In this document: in pieces, positions 8,265 to 16,441 of the stretch | How positions within the stretch are numbered: the stretch's first letter is position 1 | Layout: every line of letters starts with the position of its first letter | Source of the DNA: Halonatronomonas betaini | Lineage (GTDB): Bacteria; Bacillota; Halanaerobiia; Halanaerobiales; Halarsenatibacteraceae | Direction of reading: 5' to 3' | NCBI RefSeq assembly: GCF_015666175.1 | Contig: NZ_JADPIE010000001.1 | Location: 377,741 to 441,740 of the forward strand | DNA length: 64,000 nt | Made by a program: the position numbers and the translations under genes | The notes under the pieces: model-generated | What the model was told of the DNA's origin: nothing | What the model saw: only the letters and a program-made list of their open reading frames with translations | Database searches by the model: none

Positions 8265-8690
8265 CTAACTCCCTATAATCATAAAGACGATACCGGCAAA
8301 GATTATTCCAAAACCAACGATTTTTCTTTTATCAAAGCGGGTTGCCTTAATACCTATTAAACCAAAATTGTCTATAATTATTGCAGCTACCGACTGGCCC
8401 AGTAGTCCTAAAGCCAGAGTTAGTGAAACCCCAATAGCATTAAAGGTTATATTATTAAATAGGACGAGAAAAACTCCAATTGCTCCTCCTGTAAAATAAT
8501 AAAACGGAATATCTTTTTTAAAGACAAACTTCTTCTTTTTAATTAAAATAATCGCCCCGGCAGTAACCAGACCGACAATATGAATTATTATTAAAGCTAT
8601 AAAATCCCCGAGATTACCTGCCAGGATTCCATTTAATGTTACCATGATGGCAGTCAGTCCACCTGTCAGGACAGCTCCAAATTTAAACAT
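8265..8690 (-). CDS. YdcZ-type (DUF606) half-size DMT membrane protein, first of a pair
   Basis: 141 residues, about five membrane segments, paralogous to its downstream neighbour. Family blocks are FKFGAVLTGGLTAIMVTLNG at the N-terminus and GLLGQSVAAIIIDNFGLIG (about residues 96-114). It is the promoter-proximal gene of the two-gene unit. The preceding 224 bp to the divergent HIT gene hold no other gene. Together the two proteins probably form one small-molecule exporter; substrate unknown. Confidence 0.8.
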   Translation of the reverse strand: MFKFGAVLTGGLTAIMVTLNGILAGNLGDFIALIIIHIVGLVTAGAIILIKKKKFVFKKDIPFYYFTGGAIGVFLVLFNNITFNAIGVSLTLALGLLGQSVAAIIIDNFGLIGIKATRFDKRKIVGFGIIFAGIVFMIIGS

Positions 8691-8923
8691 ATAACCCCTC
8701 CATAGATTGGATTCTTAATTTATCATAACATTAAAGTTATATAAATAAAAGTATTGCACTAAACGAAACTAGTCCAGATTTAATTATCTGGTTTAAGCAT
8801 CGGATTAGATTCAATCTAAAGTTAAACAATATTTATTATAATTTTATCAATTAACAGGCAGGAATTTAAGCTTAAAGTTAGAAACTATTTAAATAGAACG
8901 AATAAAAATTAGAGGTGATTAAG

Positions 8924-9298
8924 ATTTCCTGTATATTCTGTAACCTGTCGGAAAGTAGAGTAGAGCTGGAAAATGAATATGCCATTGCTATCTATGATAA
9001 ATACCCTGTTAATGAAGGCCATATGCTGATAATTCCCAGACGGCATTATGCCAGTTATTTTCAGGCAACTGAAGCTGAAATTATGGCCCTGAATAGACTA
9101 TTAACAGAGGCCAGAGATCATCTTGATACGAATTATAATCCAGCTGGTTATAATATCGGAGTTAATATAAACGAGGCAGCCGGCCAGACTATAATGCATC
9201 TCCATATCCATCTGATTCCCCGTTATCATGGAGATATAGAAGATCCTCGAGGCGGGATCAGAAAGCTTAAAAAGGAGTTAGTGCCATATAAAGGCTAA
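8924..9298 (+). CDS. HIT-family hydrolase, probably with a non-standard ATT start
   Basis: About 124 residues with the histidine-triad motif MHLHIHL near residue 95, preceded by QTI, and IIPRRHYASYF upstream, as in HIT nucleotide hydrolases/transferases. The frame has an in-frame GTG at 8915, but that GTG lies inside the ribosome site AGAGGTG (8911-8917), the same site used six to eight bases before starts elsewhere in the window. The codon at the correct distance is ATT at 8924, which would give a protein starting xSCIFCNL, matching the usual N-terminus of this family. Likely cytoplasmic; hydrolyses purine nucleoside phosphoramidates or dinucleotides. Confidence 0.85.
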   Translation: MSCIFCNLSESRVELENEYAIAIYDKYPVNEGHMLIIPRRHYASYFQATEAEIMALNRLLTEARDHLDTNYNPAGYNIGVNINEAAGQTIMHLHIHLIPRYHGDIEDPRGGIRKLKKELVPYKG

Positions 9299-9321
9299 AT
9301 GGATAAATAGCTTATAAATAA

Positions 9322-9346
9322 ATGCTCCCTGGTTCACAGGGAGCAT
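9322..9346. terminator. Hairpin terminator between convergent genes
   Basis: ATGCTCCCTG (9322-9331) pairs perfectly with CAGGGAGCAT (9337-9346). The minus-strand side is followed by TTTATTTAT, so it probably also ends the minus-strand export operon. Confidence 0.7.
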
Positions 9347-9394
9347 GTAAAGTATTCTTAATTGGATCTGTGATTTTATCAATAATCTTTGAAA

Positions 9395-10111
9395 TTACAA
9401 CTTCTTTGAAAAATACCGGTAAGCTACAATATTCATGATTATCCCGTAAACCCAGCCTAAAAGGTAATAGCTATTAAAGCTTAAATACATAAACTGATCG
9501 CCTCTGATTAAGGCACTGACAGCCTTGGCCGGAAAGAAGCCAGGAGCAAAGGCAAAAAATAGTTCCTTAAAATCAAAGACAAATAAAGAGACCAGAGGTA
9601 CAAAGATTAGAACACCAAAACCTTTCATAATTGCAAAGCCCTCAATCTTATTGCTGGCAAAAGAATTAATAAAGAGGCCAGTCAATGGAGCAGATAGGGC
9701 TGAAACTACTGATATAGCAATAACCTCATACAATTCAAGGCCACCAATATCTGCAAAGAGAATAACAAAGATCGAGGCCAGGATTGCAAAGATAAAGATC
9801 ATTATCAATCTAAAGGCAAAGAATCTCTGCAGCCCAAGAGGGGTTACCTTTACAGTCATCAATACATTGTCATCCCGGTCATCAAGAATAGAAAAACCGA
9901 TTAAAGCTCCAAAGATCATAGGCATCATCAGGGCAAAGACAGCAATTACTACATCTGCATACATCTCGATAACAAAGCCGGTCTGATCCTCAATATAGGG
10001 CAGAAGAAACCTGCCGATCAGGCCGAATAAGAGTGGATAGAAGAGGATAAACCTGGTCAGAGGTTCCCTGGCCCATTTCTTCAATTCACTGATAATGAAT
10101 GTTTTAATCAT
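9395..10111 (-). CDS. ABC-2 type permease (cassette 1, second permease)
   Basis: About 238 residues with six predicted membrane segments and the loop RDDNVLMTVKVTPLG (about residues 78-92) typical of ABC-2 export permeases related to the fluoroquinolone-export family. I prefer the ATG at 10111, which has GGTG six bases upstream, over GTG codons at 10123/10120 that overlap the upstream gene. It is the last gene of TetR - ATPase - permease - permease. It should pair with the preceding permease to form the export channel. Substrate unknown. Confidence 0.82.
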   Translation of the reverse strand: MIKTFIISELKKWAREPLTRFILFYPLLFGLIGRFLLPYIEDQTGFVIEMYADVVIAVFALMMPMIFGALIGFSILDDRDDNVLMTVKVTPLGLQRFFAFRLIMIFIFAILASIFVILFADIGGLELYEVIAISVVSALSAPLTGLFINSFASNKIEGFAIMKGFGVLIFVPLVSLFVFDFKELFFAFAPGFFPAKAVSALIRGDQFMYLSFNSYYLLGWVYGIIMNIVAYRYFSKKL

Positions 10112-10112
10112 C

Positions 10113-10838
10113 TTAAACACCACTCTCTCTTATAACAAACTTTCTGAAACCTTTATTCACAAAATAGGCCAGAACCAGTGAACCAGCCAGTAGATAAATA
10201 GTGGCCAGAACAACTTCGCCAGTAGCCAGTCCCCCGGCCGTTGCTGTTATTAATATTGACGAAGATTTGGTCGGCAGCAGAAATAAGAGGTTTGAATATA
10301 ATTCAGCTGTAATCAGCCCAAATTCCTCAAAGGCAACTGGAAGCATAAATACAATGAAATATTTCATCATCCCGATTAACATCTCAGTAAAGTCATTTGA
10401 TCGATAGACTATCAGGAAACCGACCAATGAATGGAATGTTCCAATCAGAATAATAGCAAAGAAGAGACCTGCCAGATTGATATTGATATCCTGGACAATT
10501 CTGGCGTAGAGATAAACAATAGCAATCGTAATTATATTGGAGATCAGATTGGCAATAGTTTTAGAACTGATAAATTCCAGCCGGTTAATCGGCGAGACAA
10601 AGATAGATTTCAGCACACCTTCCTGCTTTTCAAAGAAGATGGTAACCCCGATCATCACTATCGCCATCGAGACAATATCAAAGAAGACCAGGATCATAAA
10701 GAAAGCAGTAATATCAGGGACCTCGACCAGATGGAGCATCCCGATCCAGAAAAAGGAGACCAGGATACTGGCTGTCAGGATATGATACTTCTGCATTCTC
10801 TGCATTTCTCCAAAAAATAAGACTAAAAAGGCAGTCAT
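10113..10838 (-). CDS. ABC-2 type permease (cassette 1, first permease)
   Basis: 241 residues, about six membrane segments. EKQEGVLKSIFVSPINRLEF (about residues 70-89) is the cytoplasmic coupling helix block of ABC-2 permeases. It begins two bases after the ATPase stop and ends next to the start of the second permease, so the three are one translation-coupled operon. Its counterpart in cassette 2 is the gene at 16441-17145. Confidence 0.82.
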   Translation of the reverse strand: MTAFLVLFFGEMQRMQKYHILTASILVSFFWIGMLHLVEVPDITAFFMILVFFDIVSMAIVMIGVTIFFEKQEGVLKSIFVSPINRLEFISSKTIANLISNIITIAIVYLYARIVQDININLAGLFFAIILIGTFHSLVGFLIVYRSNDFTEMLIGMMKYFIVFMLPVAFEEFGLITAELYSNLLFLLPTKSSSILITATAGGLATGEVVLATIYLLAGSLVLAYFVNKGFRKFVIRESGV

Positions 10839-10840
10839 TG

Positions 10841-11686
10841 CTAATCCCTCCCTGTAATCTTAATAAAGATATTATCCAGGGTCATTTCCTGACTGTGCAT
10901 AGTCAGGATTTTAGTATTCTTAATTATCTGCTGAAACTCCTGGTTCTCACCTAAATCGTCCAGCTTAAAGCTGGCCTCCTGAACCTCGCCATTATCGCTG
11001 TATTCAACCTTGAGCTGACGGCTGCCATATTCCAGCTTCAGGTTTTTAGGAGTATTTATTTCAACAATCTTGCCATCGGCCATAAAGGCCACCTGGTCGC
11101 ATAACTCCTCGACATCATTCATCAGATGAGTTGTCAGCAGAACAGTTCCGCCGTCTGCTTTAAATTCAGCAATCATATCCTTAATTATCCTGGCATTCTT
11201 CGGGTCAAGGCCATTGGTAGGCTCATCTAAAAAGAGCATCCTCGGCTTATTCAACAGGGCCCGGATAAAATTCAAACGGACCTTCATTCCCTTGGAGAAT
11301 TCACCGACCTTCTTATTCCTATCTGGATAGAGACCCAAACGCTCAAGCATGGCATCAGTATCGGCATTGACATCATATAGCTTTTTAAAGAAATCTAAAT
11401 TTTCCTCGGCAGTCAGTCTGGAAAAATGGACTGGCATCTCAAAGCCAACCCCGATATCCTGATAAAAATCTTTGCTGTAATCAGTAATCGATTTTCCCTG
11501 ATATCTTATCTCACCTCGAAAATCATCAAGCTGCCTCGTTAAAATTTTCTGAGTTGTACTCTTGCCAACCCCGCTGGGCCCCAGTAGACCAAAAATCTCA
11601 CCGGTCTTAATCTCAAAATCGATCCCCTTAATCGTGTCCTCCTGATTTTTAGGATAACAATACTTTAGATCACTTATTGAAAACAT
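10841..11686 (-). CDS. ABC exporter ATPase (cassette 1)
   Basis: 281 residues. Walker A GPSGVGKST (about 36-44), a degenerate signature FSKGMKVRLNF (about 134), Walker B MLFLDEPTNGLDP (about 156) and H-loop TTHLMND are visible. The C-terminal 60 residues (SRQLKVEYSDNGEVQEASF onward) form the extension typical of this export subfamily. It powers the two ABC-2 permeases encoded downstream. The whole cassette resembles TetR-controlled drug or lipid export systems of Clostridia; the substrate is not predictable. Confidence 0.88.
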   Translation of the reverse strand: MFSISDLKYCYPKNQEDTIKGIDFEIKTGEIFGLLGPSGVGKSTTQKILTRQLDDFRGEIRYQGKSITDYSKDFYQDIGVGFEMPVHFSRLTAEENLDFFKKLYDVNADTDAMLERLGLYPDRNKKVGEFSKGMKVRLNFIRALLNKPRMLFLDEPTNGLDPKNARIIKDMIAEFKADGGTVLLTTHLMNDVEELCDQVAFMADGKIVEINTPKNLKLEYGSRQLKVEYSDNGEVQEASFKLDDLGENQEFQQIIKNTKILTMHSQEMTLDNIFIKITGRD

Positions 11687-11718
11687 AAATTTCCCCCCTT
11701 TTTAGGTGCAGATAGACT

Positions 11719-12348
11719 TTATTCAGCAATCCCATGCTTTAAGATAAATAGCATCTTCTCAATGAAATCATAATAATTATCAAGGTCTGCTGCTTCCAGA
11801 TTACTCAAATCCACCCCATCCAAAAATTCATCTGTAATACTCATATTTATAAAATATAAAATTCGGGCAACGGTCTGACTATCAACCTCCTGATTAATAT
11901 CGCCATTAGCCTTGCCAGCATCTATTATATTAATAAAAAACTGCCTTGATCTATCCTCAAAATTCTCATAAATCTCATTCTTTAAATCATCACTCTCACT
12001 GGCAAAATAATTGCCAATGGCAGCAATTCTAGGATTTTCATAGGCAAACTTGATCCCGAGCCGGTATAACTCCCTGATCATTTCAAAGGTATCAAGGGAT
12101 TCCATCTCGCTAAAGGAGCGATTAAAAAAGGCTATCTTTCTTTCGGCAATAAAACTGATGATATACTTATAAAAATCCTTAAGATCATCAAAATACTGAT
12201 AGAAACTGCCCCTAGGGATTTCTGCCATTTCAATGATATTGCTAATACTGGCATCGCCAAAGGAGTTTCTCGAAAATTCAGCAATTCCAGCCTCGATTAT
12301 CCGTTCCCTTTTATCCTCATTTATATTAAAAAAAGTATCAGTCGGCAA
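11719..12348 (-). CDS. TetR-family repressor of export cassette 1 (probable TTG start)
   Basis: About 209 residues. The frame opens at a GTG (12357), but AGGAGG overlaps it. The TTG at 12348 lies eight bases after AGGAGG and yields the N-terminus xPTDTFFNINEDKRERII, the usual beginning of this TetR subgroup. The HTH is at about residues 24-45 (SISNIIEMAEIPRGSFYQYF). The C-terminal domain is helical and ligand-binding. It is the first gene of the export cassette, and two 16-bp palindromes upstream are its likely operators, so it probably represses its own operon until a substrate binds. Confidence 0.88.
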   Translation of the reverse strand: MPTDTFFNINEDKRERIIEAGIAEFSRNSFGDASISNIIEMAEIPRGSFYQYFDDLKDFYKYIISFIAERKIAFFNRSFSEMESLDTFEMIRELYRLGIKFAYENPRIAAIGNYFASESDDLKNEIYENFEDRSRQFFINIIDAGKANGDINQEVDSQTVARILYFINMSITDEFLDGVDLSNLEAADLDNYYDFIEKMLFILKHGIAE

Positions 12349-12364
12349 TCCATTCACCTCCTAA

Positions 12365-12380
12365 ATGACACCCCTGTCAT
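12365..12380. promoter_or_regulatory. Putative TetR operator 1
   Basis: ATGACA-CCCC-TGTCAT, perfect 6-bp arms, 17 bp upstream of the proposed TTG start of the TetR gene and next to its ribosome site. Confidence 0.7.
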
Positions 12381-12429
12381 ATTAACTCAAAAATTTTTTG
12401 CCCTTTATTTAATTTCTTAACTATATTAT

Positions 12430-12445
12430 ATGACACCTCTGTCAT
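12430..12445. promoter_or_regulatory. Putative TetR operator 2
   Basis: ATGACA-CCTC-TGTCAT, same arms and spacing as the site at 12365-12380 and differing only in the spacer. The 65-bp centre-to-centre distance would allow two repressor dimers or looping. Confidence 0.7.
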
Positions 12446-12460
12446 ATTGTCAATAAAAAT

Positions 12461-12493
12461 AAAATACCCCCGCCATACCCTCCAGTAACCACC
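12461..12493 (-). repeat. Degenerate 11-bp repeats, locus A
   Basis: Read on the minus strand, consecutive 11-mers are GGTGGTTACTG (12483-12493), GAGGGTATGGC (12472-12482) and GGGGGTATTTT (12461-12471). The first matches the unit seen at 40603-40635. The rest of the gap to 12662 has no gene. Confidence 0.4.
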
Positions 12494-12662
12494 TCCGTTA
12501 AAGCCGGTAACTGTTGGTATATTTAAAGGGGCCAATCTGACTATATTCAAAATTAATTTAAAGGAAAAATCCTTTTTTGTCTAGAATAATAATATTACAG
12601 GATTATATTTTTAGCAACCAGAGGTTTTTGCATTTACATAAAATAATTTTAAGGAGAAGAAG

Positions 12663-13673
12663 ATGAAAAAAGAATTAAAGTTCTTTACAATCGCTATCAT
12701 AACATTTATTGCACTAATTACAGTCATTTTTATAATCAATCAACTCAATGCCATCTATAATTTAACAGCAGCCATTAACCCGGTTTTTGGCCAGTCCGTT
12801 TTAATAGCCCTGACAGCCGTTTCTCTCGGTTTAGTCATCCTGCCAGTCATTTATATCATAAAACTGCCAGGCCAGCTAAAACCGCCAGAAGAAGAGGATA
12901 GCGAGGAATATAATCGCTACCTGGCTCTGTTGAGAAAGCGGCTTATAAAAAATCCAGCCCTGGCTGAAATATCAGAAGAGCTAAATAGTATGGCAAATGA
13001 TAGAGAGGCAGTCAAAACAGCTCTGTCAGACTTAAATCGCCAGGCCAATCAGGTAATCGAAGATATTTCTGGCTATGTTTTTGTCTCGACCGCTATCTCC
13101 CAGAATGGAATCTTTGATGCTGTTATCGTCCTGATAGCCCAGATCAGAATGGTCTGGCAGGTTGCCCATCTCTATAATCAGCGGCCAACCCTGAAATCGA
13201 TTATTAAGCTCTATATTAATGTGGCAGCCACAGTCTTTATCGTCAGAGAGATAGAGGATCTTGAGCTTTTAGAAGACCAGCTGGAGCCGATAATTGCATC
13301 AGTCCTGGGCAGCTCCCTGGGCGGATTCGTTCCAGTGGTCAATACAGCCTCAGTCGTCATGATAAATTCCATTGTCAGAGGTTCAGCCAATACTTTTCTA
13401 ACATTAAGGGTTGGCGTTATCGCCAAGAAATATTCAAAGCCTCTCCATCAGGAAGAGGAGAAGGCCAAAGTTAGAAAGGCGGCCAGCGGTGAGGCCTGCT
13501 TGATGTTAGGCAGAGTTTTAAGCAAATCAGCTAAAGTAGTTACCAAAAGCGTTTATAATGCCAGCAAGAAGGCCACCAGAAAAGCAGGTCAGGCCGGCAA
13601 AGATAAAGTCTTAAATATAGCCGATGAATCGAAAAATATCGCCGAGAAGATTATCTGCAAAATCAAAAACTAG
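12663..13673 (+). CDS. DUF697/YcjF-like membrane protein
   Basis: 336 residues. Two N-terminal membrane segments (about residues 8-30 and 44-66) are followed by a charged helical linker, then a DUF697-like hydrophobic domain (about 140-265; ISQNGIFDAVIVLIAQIRMVWQV, GSSLGGFVPVVNTASVVMINS) and a very basic C-terminus with repeated K-K/A-T-R stretches. DUF697 occurs at the end of some GTPases and in YcjF stress proteins; here no GTPase domain is attached. Function unknown. A ribosome site AAGGAG precedes the ATG. Confidence 0.7.
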   Translation: MKKELKFFTIAIITFIALITVIFIINQLNAIYNLTAAINPVFGQSVLIALTAVSLGLVILPVIYIIKLPGQLKPPEEEDSEEYNRYLALLRKRLIKNPALAEISEELNSMANDREAVKTALSDLNRQANQVIEDISGYVFVSTAISQNGIFDAVIVLIAQIRMVWQVAHLYNQRPTLKSIIKLYINVAATVFIVREIEDLELLEDQLEPIIASVLGSSLGGFVPVVNTASVVMINSIVRGSANTFLTLRVGVIAKKYSKPLHQEEEKAKVRKAASGEACLMLGRVLSKSAKVVTKSVYNASKKATRKAGQAGKDKVLNIADESKNIAEKIICKIKN

Positions 13674-13715
13674 GATTAAACAATCAACTAAACAGTAAAT
13701 TTTTAGCTATAAATT

Positions 13716-15170
13716 TCAGTCAATAGAGTTTGACAGGTAATTATCAGCAATCTCCAGATGTTTATTCAGTTTAGCCTGGTTCATCCTGTCTAAAATTGAG
13801 AGCATCAGGCCCATCCTGGGATTATCACTAAATTTATCCCTGTTTTTATCAAGAAAACGCCAGTAGAGGCCATCCCAGACCTCGGCCCAGTCGCCCTCCT
13901 GGTAATGGCTCATCTTTAAAATGTAATTGCTGGAGGAGATATAGGGCTTGGTCATCATTTCAGGATAGGAGTACTGGCTCATTCCATAGATATTGGCAGC
14001 CATAACCCACTCGTAGGCATCAATAAAAACCTCCATAAACCAGGTAAAGACCTGATCCTTATTTAATTCATTGAGTAGAAAGAAATTTCCCAGGACCATG
14101 AGCCGCTCAATATGGTGGCAGTAGCCATAATTAACAGCCTTTCTGATTGAATCATCGACTGGCTCAATTCCTGTCTCCCCGTAATAGAAAGAGTCATTAA
14201 AATCTCTGGAATGGCCAAAGTAATCACTTTCAACCAGATTCTCATATTCCAGGTCATAAAGGGCCCTGACATATTCCCGCCAGCCGATAACCTGACGGAT
14301 AAAGCCTTCCACAGAGGAGAGAGGCAGACTGTTCTCGTTTTTGTGGTAATAATTCAGAACTTCATCAATTACTTCTGCTGGATCCAGCAGGCCAATATTT
14401 AGACTGGAAGAGATCAGTGAATGGAAGCCAAATACAATCTCCTTCTCAAAACCATCCTGGTAGTCGCCAAAGTTTTCAAGCTTATTCTCCAGAAAATCAG
14501 TAAAAAGCTCTCTGGCCTCCTCCCGGCTTACAGGATAGACAAAATCCTCTAAATTCCCAGGGTTATCAGCAAAATTCTCGGCAACATATTCTTTAGCTTC
14601 AGCTAAAAACTTATTATTAAAATCAGGCAGGCCTGGAATTTCAACATCCTTAGGAAACTTTTTTCTGTTTTTAGAATCAAAACTCCATTTACCACCAACT
14701 GGTTTGTTTTCTTCATCGATTAAGATACCCAGCCGCTTTCTCTGCATCTGGTAATATTTATGCTGGAAAAACTTATTATCAGCAAAGTATTCAGCATTTT
14801 CAGCCCTGGTAGTCAAGAAATTTGGACTCTCTAAAATATCTAAGTTAATCCCATAGCTATCAGCAATCTCCTTTATCTCAACTCTAACCTCTTGATTAAT
14901 CGGGTCAAATAAAGTCAAAGAATCTAAATTCCTGAAGATCTCTTCAAAACTTGCCTCATATTCATAATATCTCACAGCTGTCCCAGGTAGTGCTGTTTCA
15001 ATTTTCTGCTGAAAATTCTTCATTGAAGCCCTGTGGAGCAGGAGTTTCTTCTGATTATATTTATAATCAGTAAAATACTTCCTAGCTTCATAAATAATCA
15101 GATTATCTATCTCCATCTCTTTAACTTCAGCAAATAGCTGATTCGGTAAAATTAATAAATTTTTGCCCAT
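13716..15170 (-). CDS. CryPro/FeS-BCP-type cryptochrome/photolyase lacking Fe-S cysteines
   Basis: About 484 residues; the start is the ATG at 15170, behind AGGTGATAAT. The order is an N-terminal DPRP antenna-type domain (LLILPNQLF), then GGKWSFDSKNRKKFP (about 165-180), EGFIRQVIGWREYVR (about 288-302), HHIERLMVLGNFFLL, DAYEWVMAANIYGMSQY and KPYISSSNYILKMSHY, all hallmarks of bacterial (6-4) photolyases/cryptochromes with an Fe-S cluster. The cluster ligands are missing: the segment after KMSHY, normally holding CxxC and a further Cys, reads QEGDWAEVWDGLYWRF, and the first ligand position appears to be Ser. The whole protein contains one Cys. FAD-based DNA repair or light signalling is the likely role. 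Confidence 0.85.
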   Translation of the reverse strand: MGKNLLILPNQLFAEVKEMEIDNLIIYEARKYFTDYKYNQKKLLLHRASMKNFQQKIETALPGTAVRYYEYEASFEEIFRNLDSLTLFDPINQEVRVEIKEIADSYGINLDILESPNFLTTRAENAEYFADNKFFQHKYYQMQRKRLGILIDEENKPVGGKWSFDSKNRKKFPKDVEIPGLPDFNNKFLAEAKEYVAENFADNPGNLEDFVYPVSREEARELFTDFLENKLENFGDYQDGFEKEIVFGFHSLISSSLNIGLLDPAEVIDEVLNYYHKNENSLPLSSVEGFIRQVIGWREYVRALYDLEYENLVESDYFGHSRDFNDSFYYGETGIEPVDDSIRKAVNYGYCHHIERLMVLGNFFLLNELNKDQVFTWFMEVFIDAYEWVMAANIYGMSQYSYPEMMTKPYISSSNYILKMSHYQEGDWAEVWDGLYWRFLDKNRDKFSDNPRMGLMLSILDRMNQAKLNKHLEIADNYLSNSID

Positions 15171-15284
15171 TATTATCACCTAATTTCAGTTTGTTTAAAC
15201 TATAATTATATAGATTTACCATAAAACTGCCTGTACTTTAAATTAATTATATCATCATTTTAATATTTTCTCACAAAAGAATAC

Positions 15285-15313
15285 TTTACCACCGCTACAA
15301 ATTGATGTATAAT
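15285..15313 (+). promoter_or_regulatory. Promoter of the AbrB-family gene
   Basis: TTTACC (15285-15290), 17-bp spacer, TATAAT (15308-15313), 34 bp before the start codon. Confidence 0.6.
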
Positions 15314-15346
15314 AGAATTGTAAAATACATTTTGGAGGTGTATAAA

Positions 15347-15595
15347 ATGAAATCCACTGGTATTGTGAGAAAAGTTGATGATCTTGGAAGAGCGGTAATT
15401 CCTAAAGAGCTGAGAGATACTATGGGCATAGACGTTAAGGATCCTATGGAATTTTATGTAGATGGCGATAAAATTATTATTAAAAAATATGAGTCAGGCT
15501 GTCATTTCTGTGGTAATGTTAGCAATAATACTTACTACAAGGAAAAGTTAGTCTGCGAATCCTGTATTAGCGATTTAAAAGATCTAAAGGAGTAG
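15347..15595 (+). CDS. AbrB-family transition-state regulator with C-terminal Cys pairs
   Basis: 82 residues from the ATG at 15347, seven bases after GGAGGTG; the frame can be extended to 15302 but without a ribosome site. Residues 1-45 are the SpoVT/AbrB swapped-hairpin DNA-binding domain (STGIVRKVDDLGRAVIP). The C-terminus has two CxxC pairs (CHFC and CESC), a probable zinc-ribbon-like dimerisation element found in some clostridial AbrB proteins. It is a global DNA-binding regulator. It has its own promoter and terminator. Confidence 0.88.
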   Translation: MKSTGIVRKVDDLGRAVIPKELRDTMGIDVKDPMEFYVDGDKIIIKKYESGCHFCGNVSNNTYYKEKLVCESCISDLKDLKE

Positions 15596-15642
15596 CGGTC
15601 AGGCAAATAAAAACCAGGGAATAGAATAATATTTTTGGAGCA

Positions 15643-15670
15643 GCCGGCAGTTAACTGCCGGCATTTTTTA
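15643..15670 (+). terminator. Terminator of the AbrB gene
   Basis: GCCGGCAGTT (15643-15652) pairs with AACTGCCGGC (15653-15662), then ATTTTTT. Confidence 0.85.
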
Positions 15671-15715
15671 AATTTTATAGATTTTACTGACTGTTTTAAA
15701 GTCTGGCTTTTTATA

Positions 15716-16441
15716 TTAGCTGATCATGCGACTGAATTTTCTGGTCAGCAGATAGATCCAGCTGCCATAAACTAGCAGGCCGGCCAGCAGGTAGAAAATA
15801 TAATTACCCTGGCCGGTATAGATACTGATAAAACTCTCGCTAATCCAGTATGGTGGAAGAATTCCGGCCAGATATCTAAAGTTAGTCTCAAAGAGATATC
15901 CAATCAAAGGTGCAACAAAAAGTATTCCAGAGCCCTTGGTGACAGCAAAACCTTCAACTTTATTTTCTGCAAAGACTAAAATAATTAGCACCAGTAAAAT
16001 AGCATTTAAAGTTGAAAGCAGGAGAACTGGCAGAGACTGGAGCAATCTGACCTCAACTATATCTAAAAAGTAGAGGATAAATATATTAAAGGCTGTACTC
16101 ATCACCATGGCAAGTCCTGTCCGGTATAGGATATATTCAGCTTTAGAAAGAGGAGTAACGAAAAGATAGCTCAAAATATTTTCGTCCCGCTCCTCTAAAA
16201 TAATAAAACCAATCATCATTCCGTACATCATAGGAACCAGCATAATTATAAAGGCCATTATGAAAATATAATGCTCTGAAAGCTGGAATCCGAGTTCAGC
16301 AGCTAAAATCATGTCAGCAAAGGGGATAATCAAGCTAAATGCAATAGCTATAATTGCCGGTGATACCAGGATAAATAGCAGCATAAAATCTCTACTAATA
16401 TTTTTAAAGTCTCCTTTTAACATTACATAGACCCGCTTCAT
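15716..16441 (-). CDS. ABC-2 type permease (cassette 2, second permease)
   Basis: 241 residues, six membrane segments. EERDENILSYLFVTPLSKAEY (residues about 78-98) corresponds to the coupling-helix region of cassette 1. Its start codon overlaps the stop of the preceding permease by one base. Last gene of the second TetR - ATPase - permease - permease unit. Export substrate unknown. Confidence 0.82.
   Translation of the reverse strand: MKRVYVMLKGDFKNISRDFMLLFILVSPAIIAIAFSLIIPFADMILAAELGFQLSEHYIFIMAFIIMLVPMMYGMMIGFIILEERDENILSYLFVTPLSKAEYILYRTGLAMVMSTAFNIFILYFLDIVEVRLLQSLPVLLLSTLNAILLVLIILVFAENKVEGFAVTKGSGILFVAPLIGYLFETNFRYLAGILPPYWISESFISIYTGQGNYIFYLLAGLLVYGSWIYLLTRKFSRMIS

Noticed and set aside
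9525-9986. 153-codon plus-strand frame
   Set aside because: Antisense shadow of the ABC-2 permease gene; low-complexity Lys/Ile/Thr composition, no ribosome site.
10431-10820. 129-codon plus-strand frame
   Set aside because: Antisense shadow of the cassette 1 permease; composition of Asp/His/Arg/Gln repeats is an artefact of frame.
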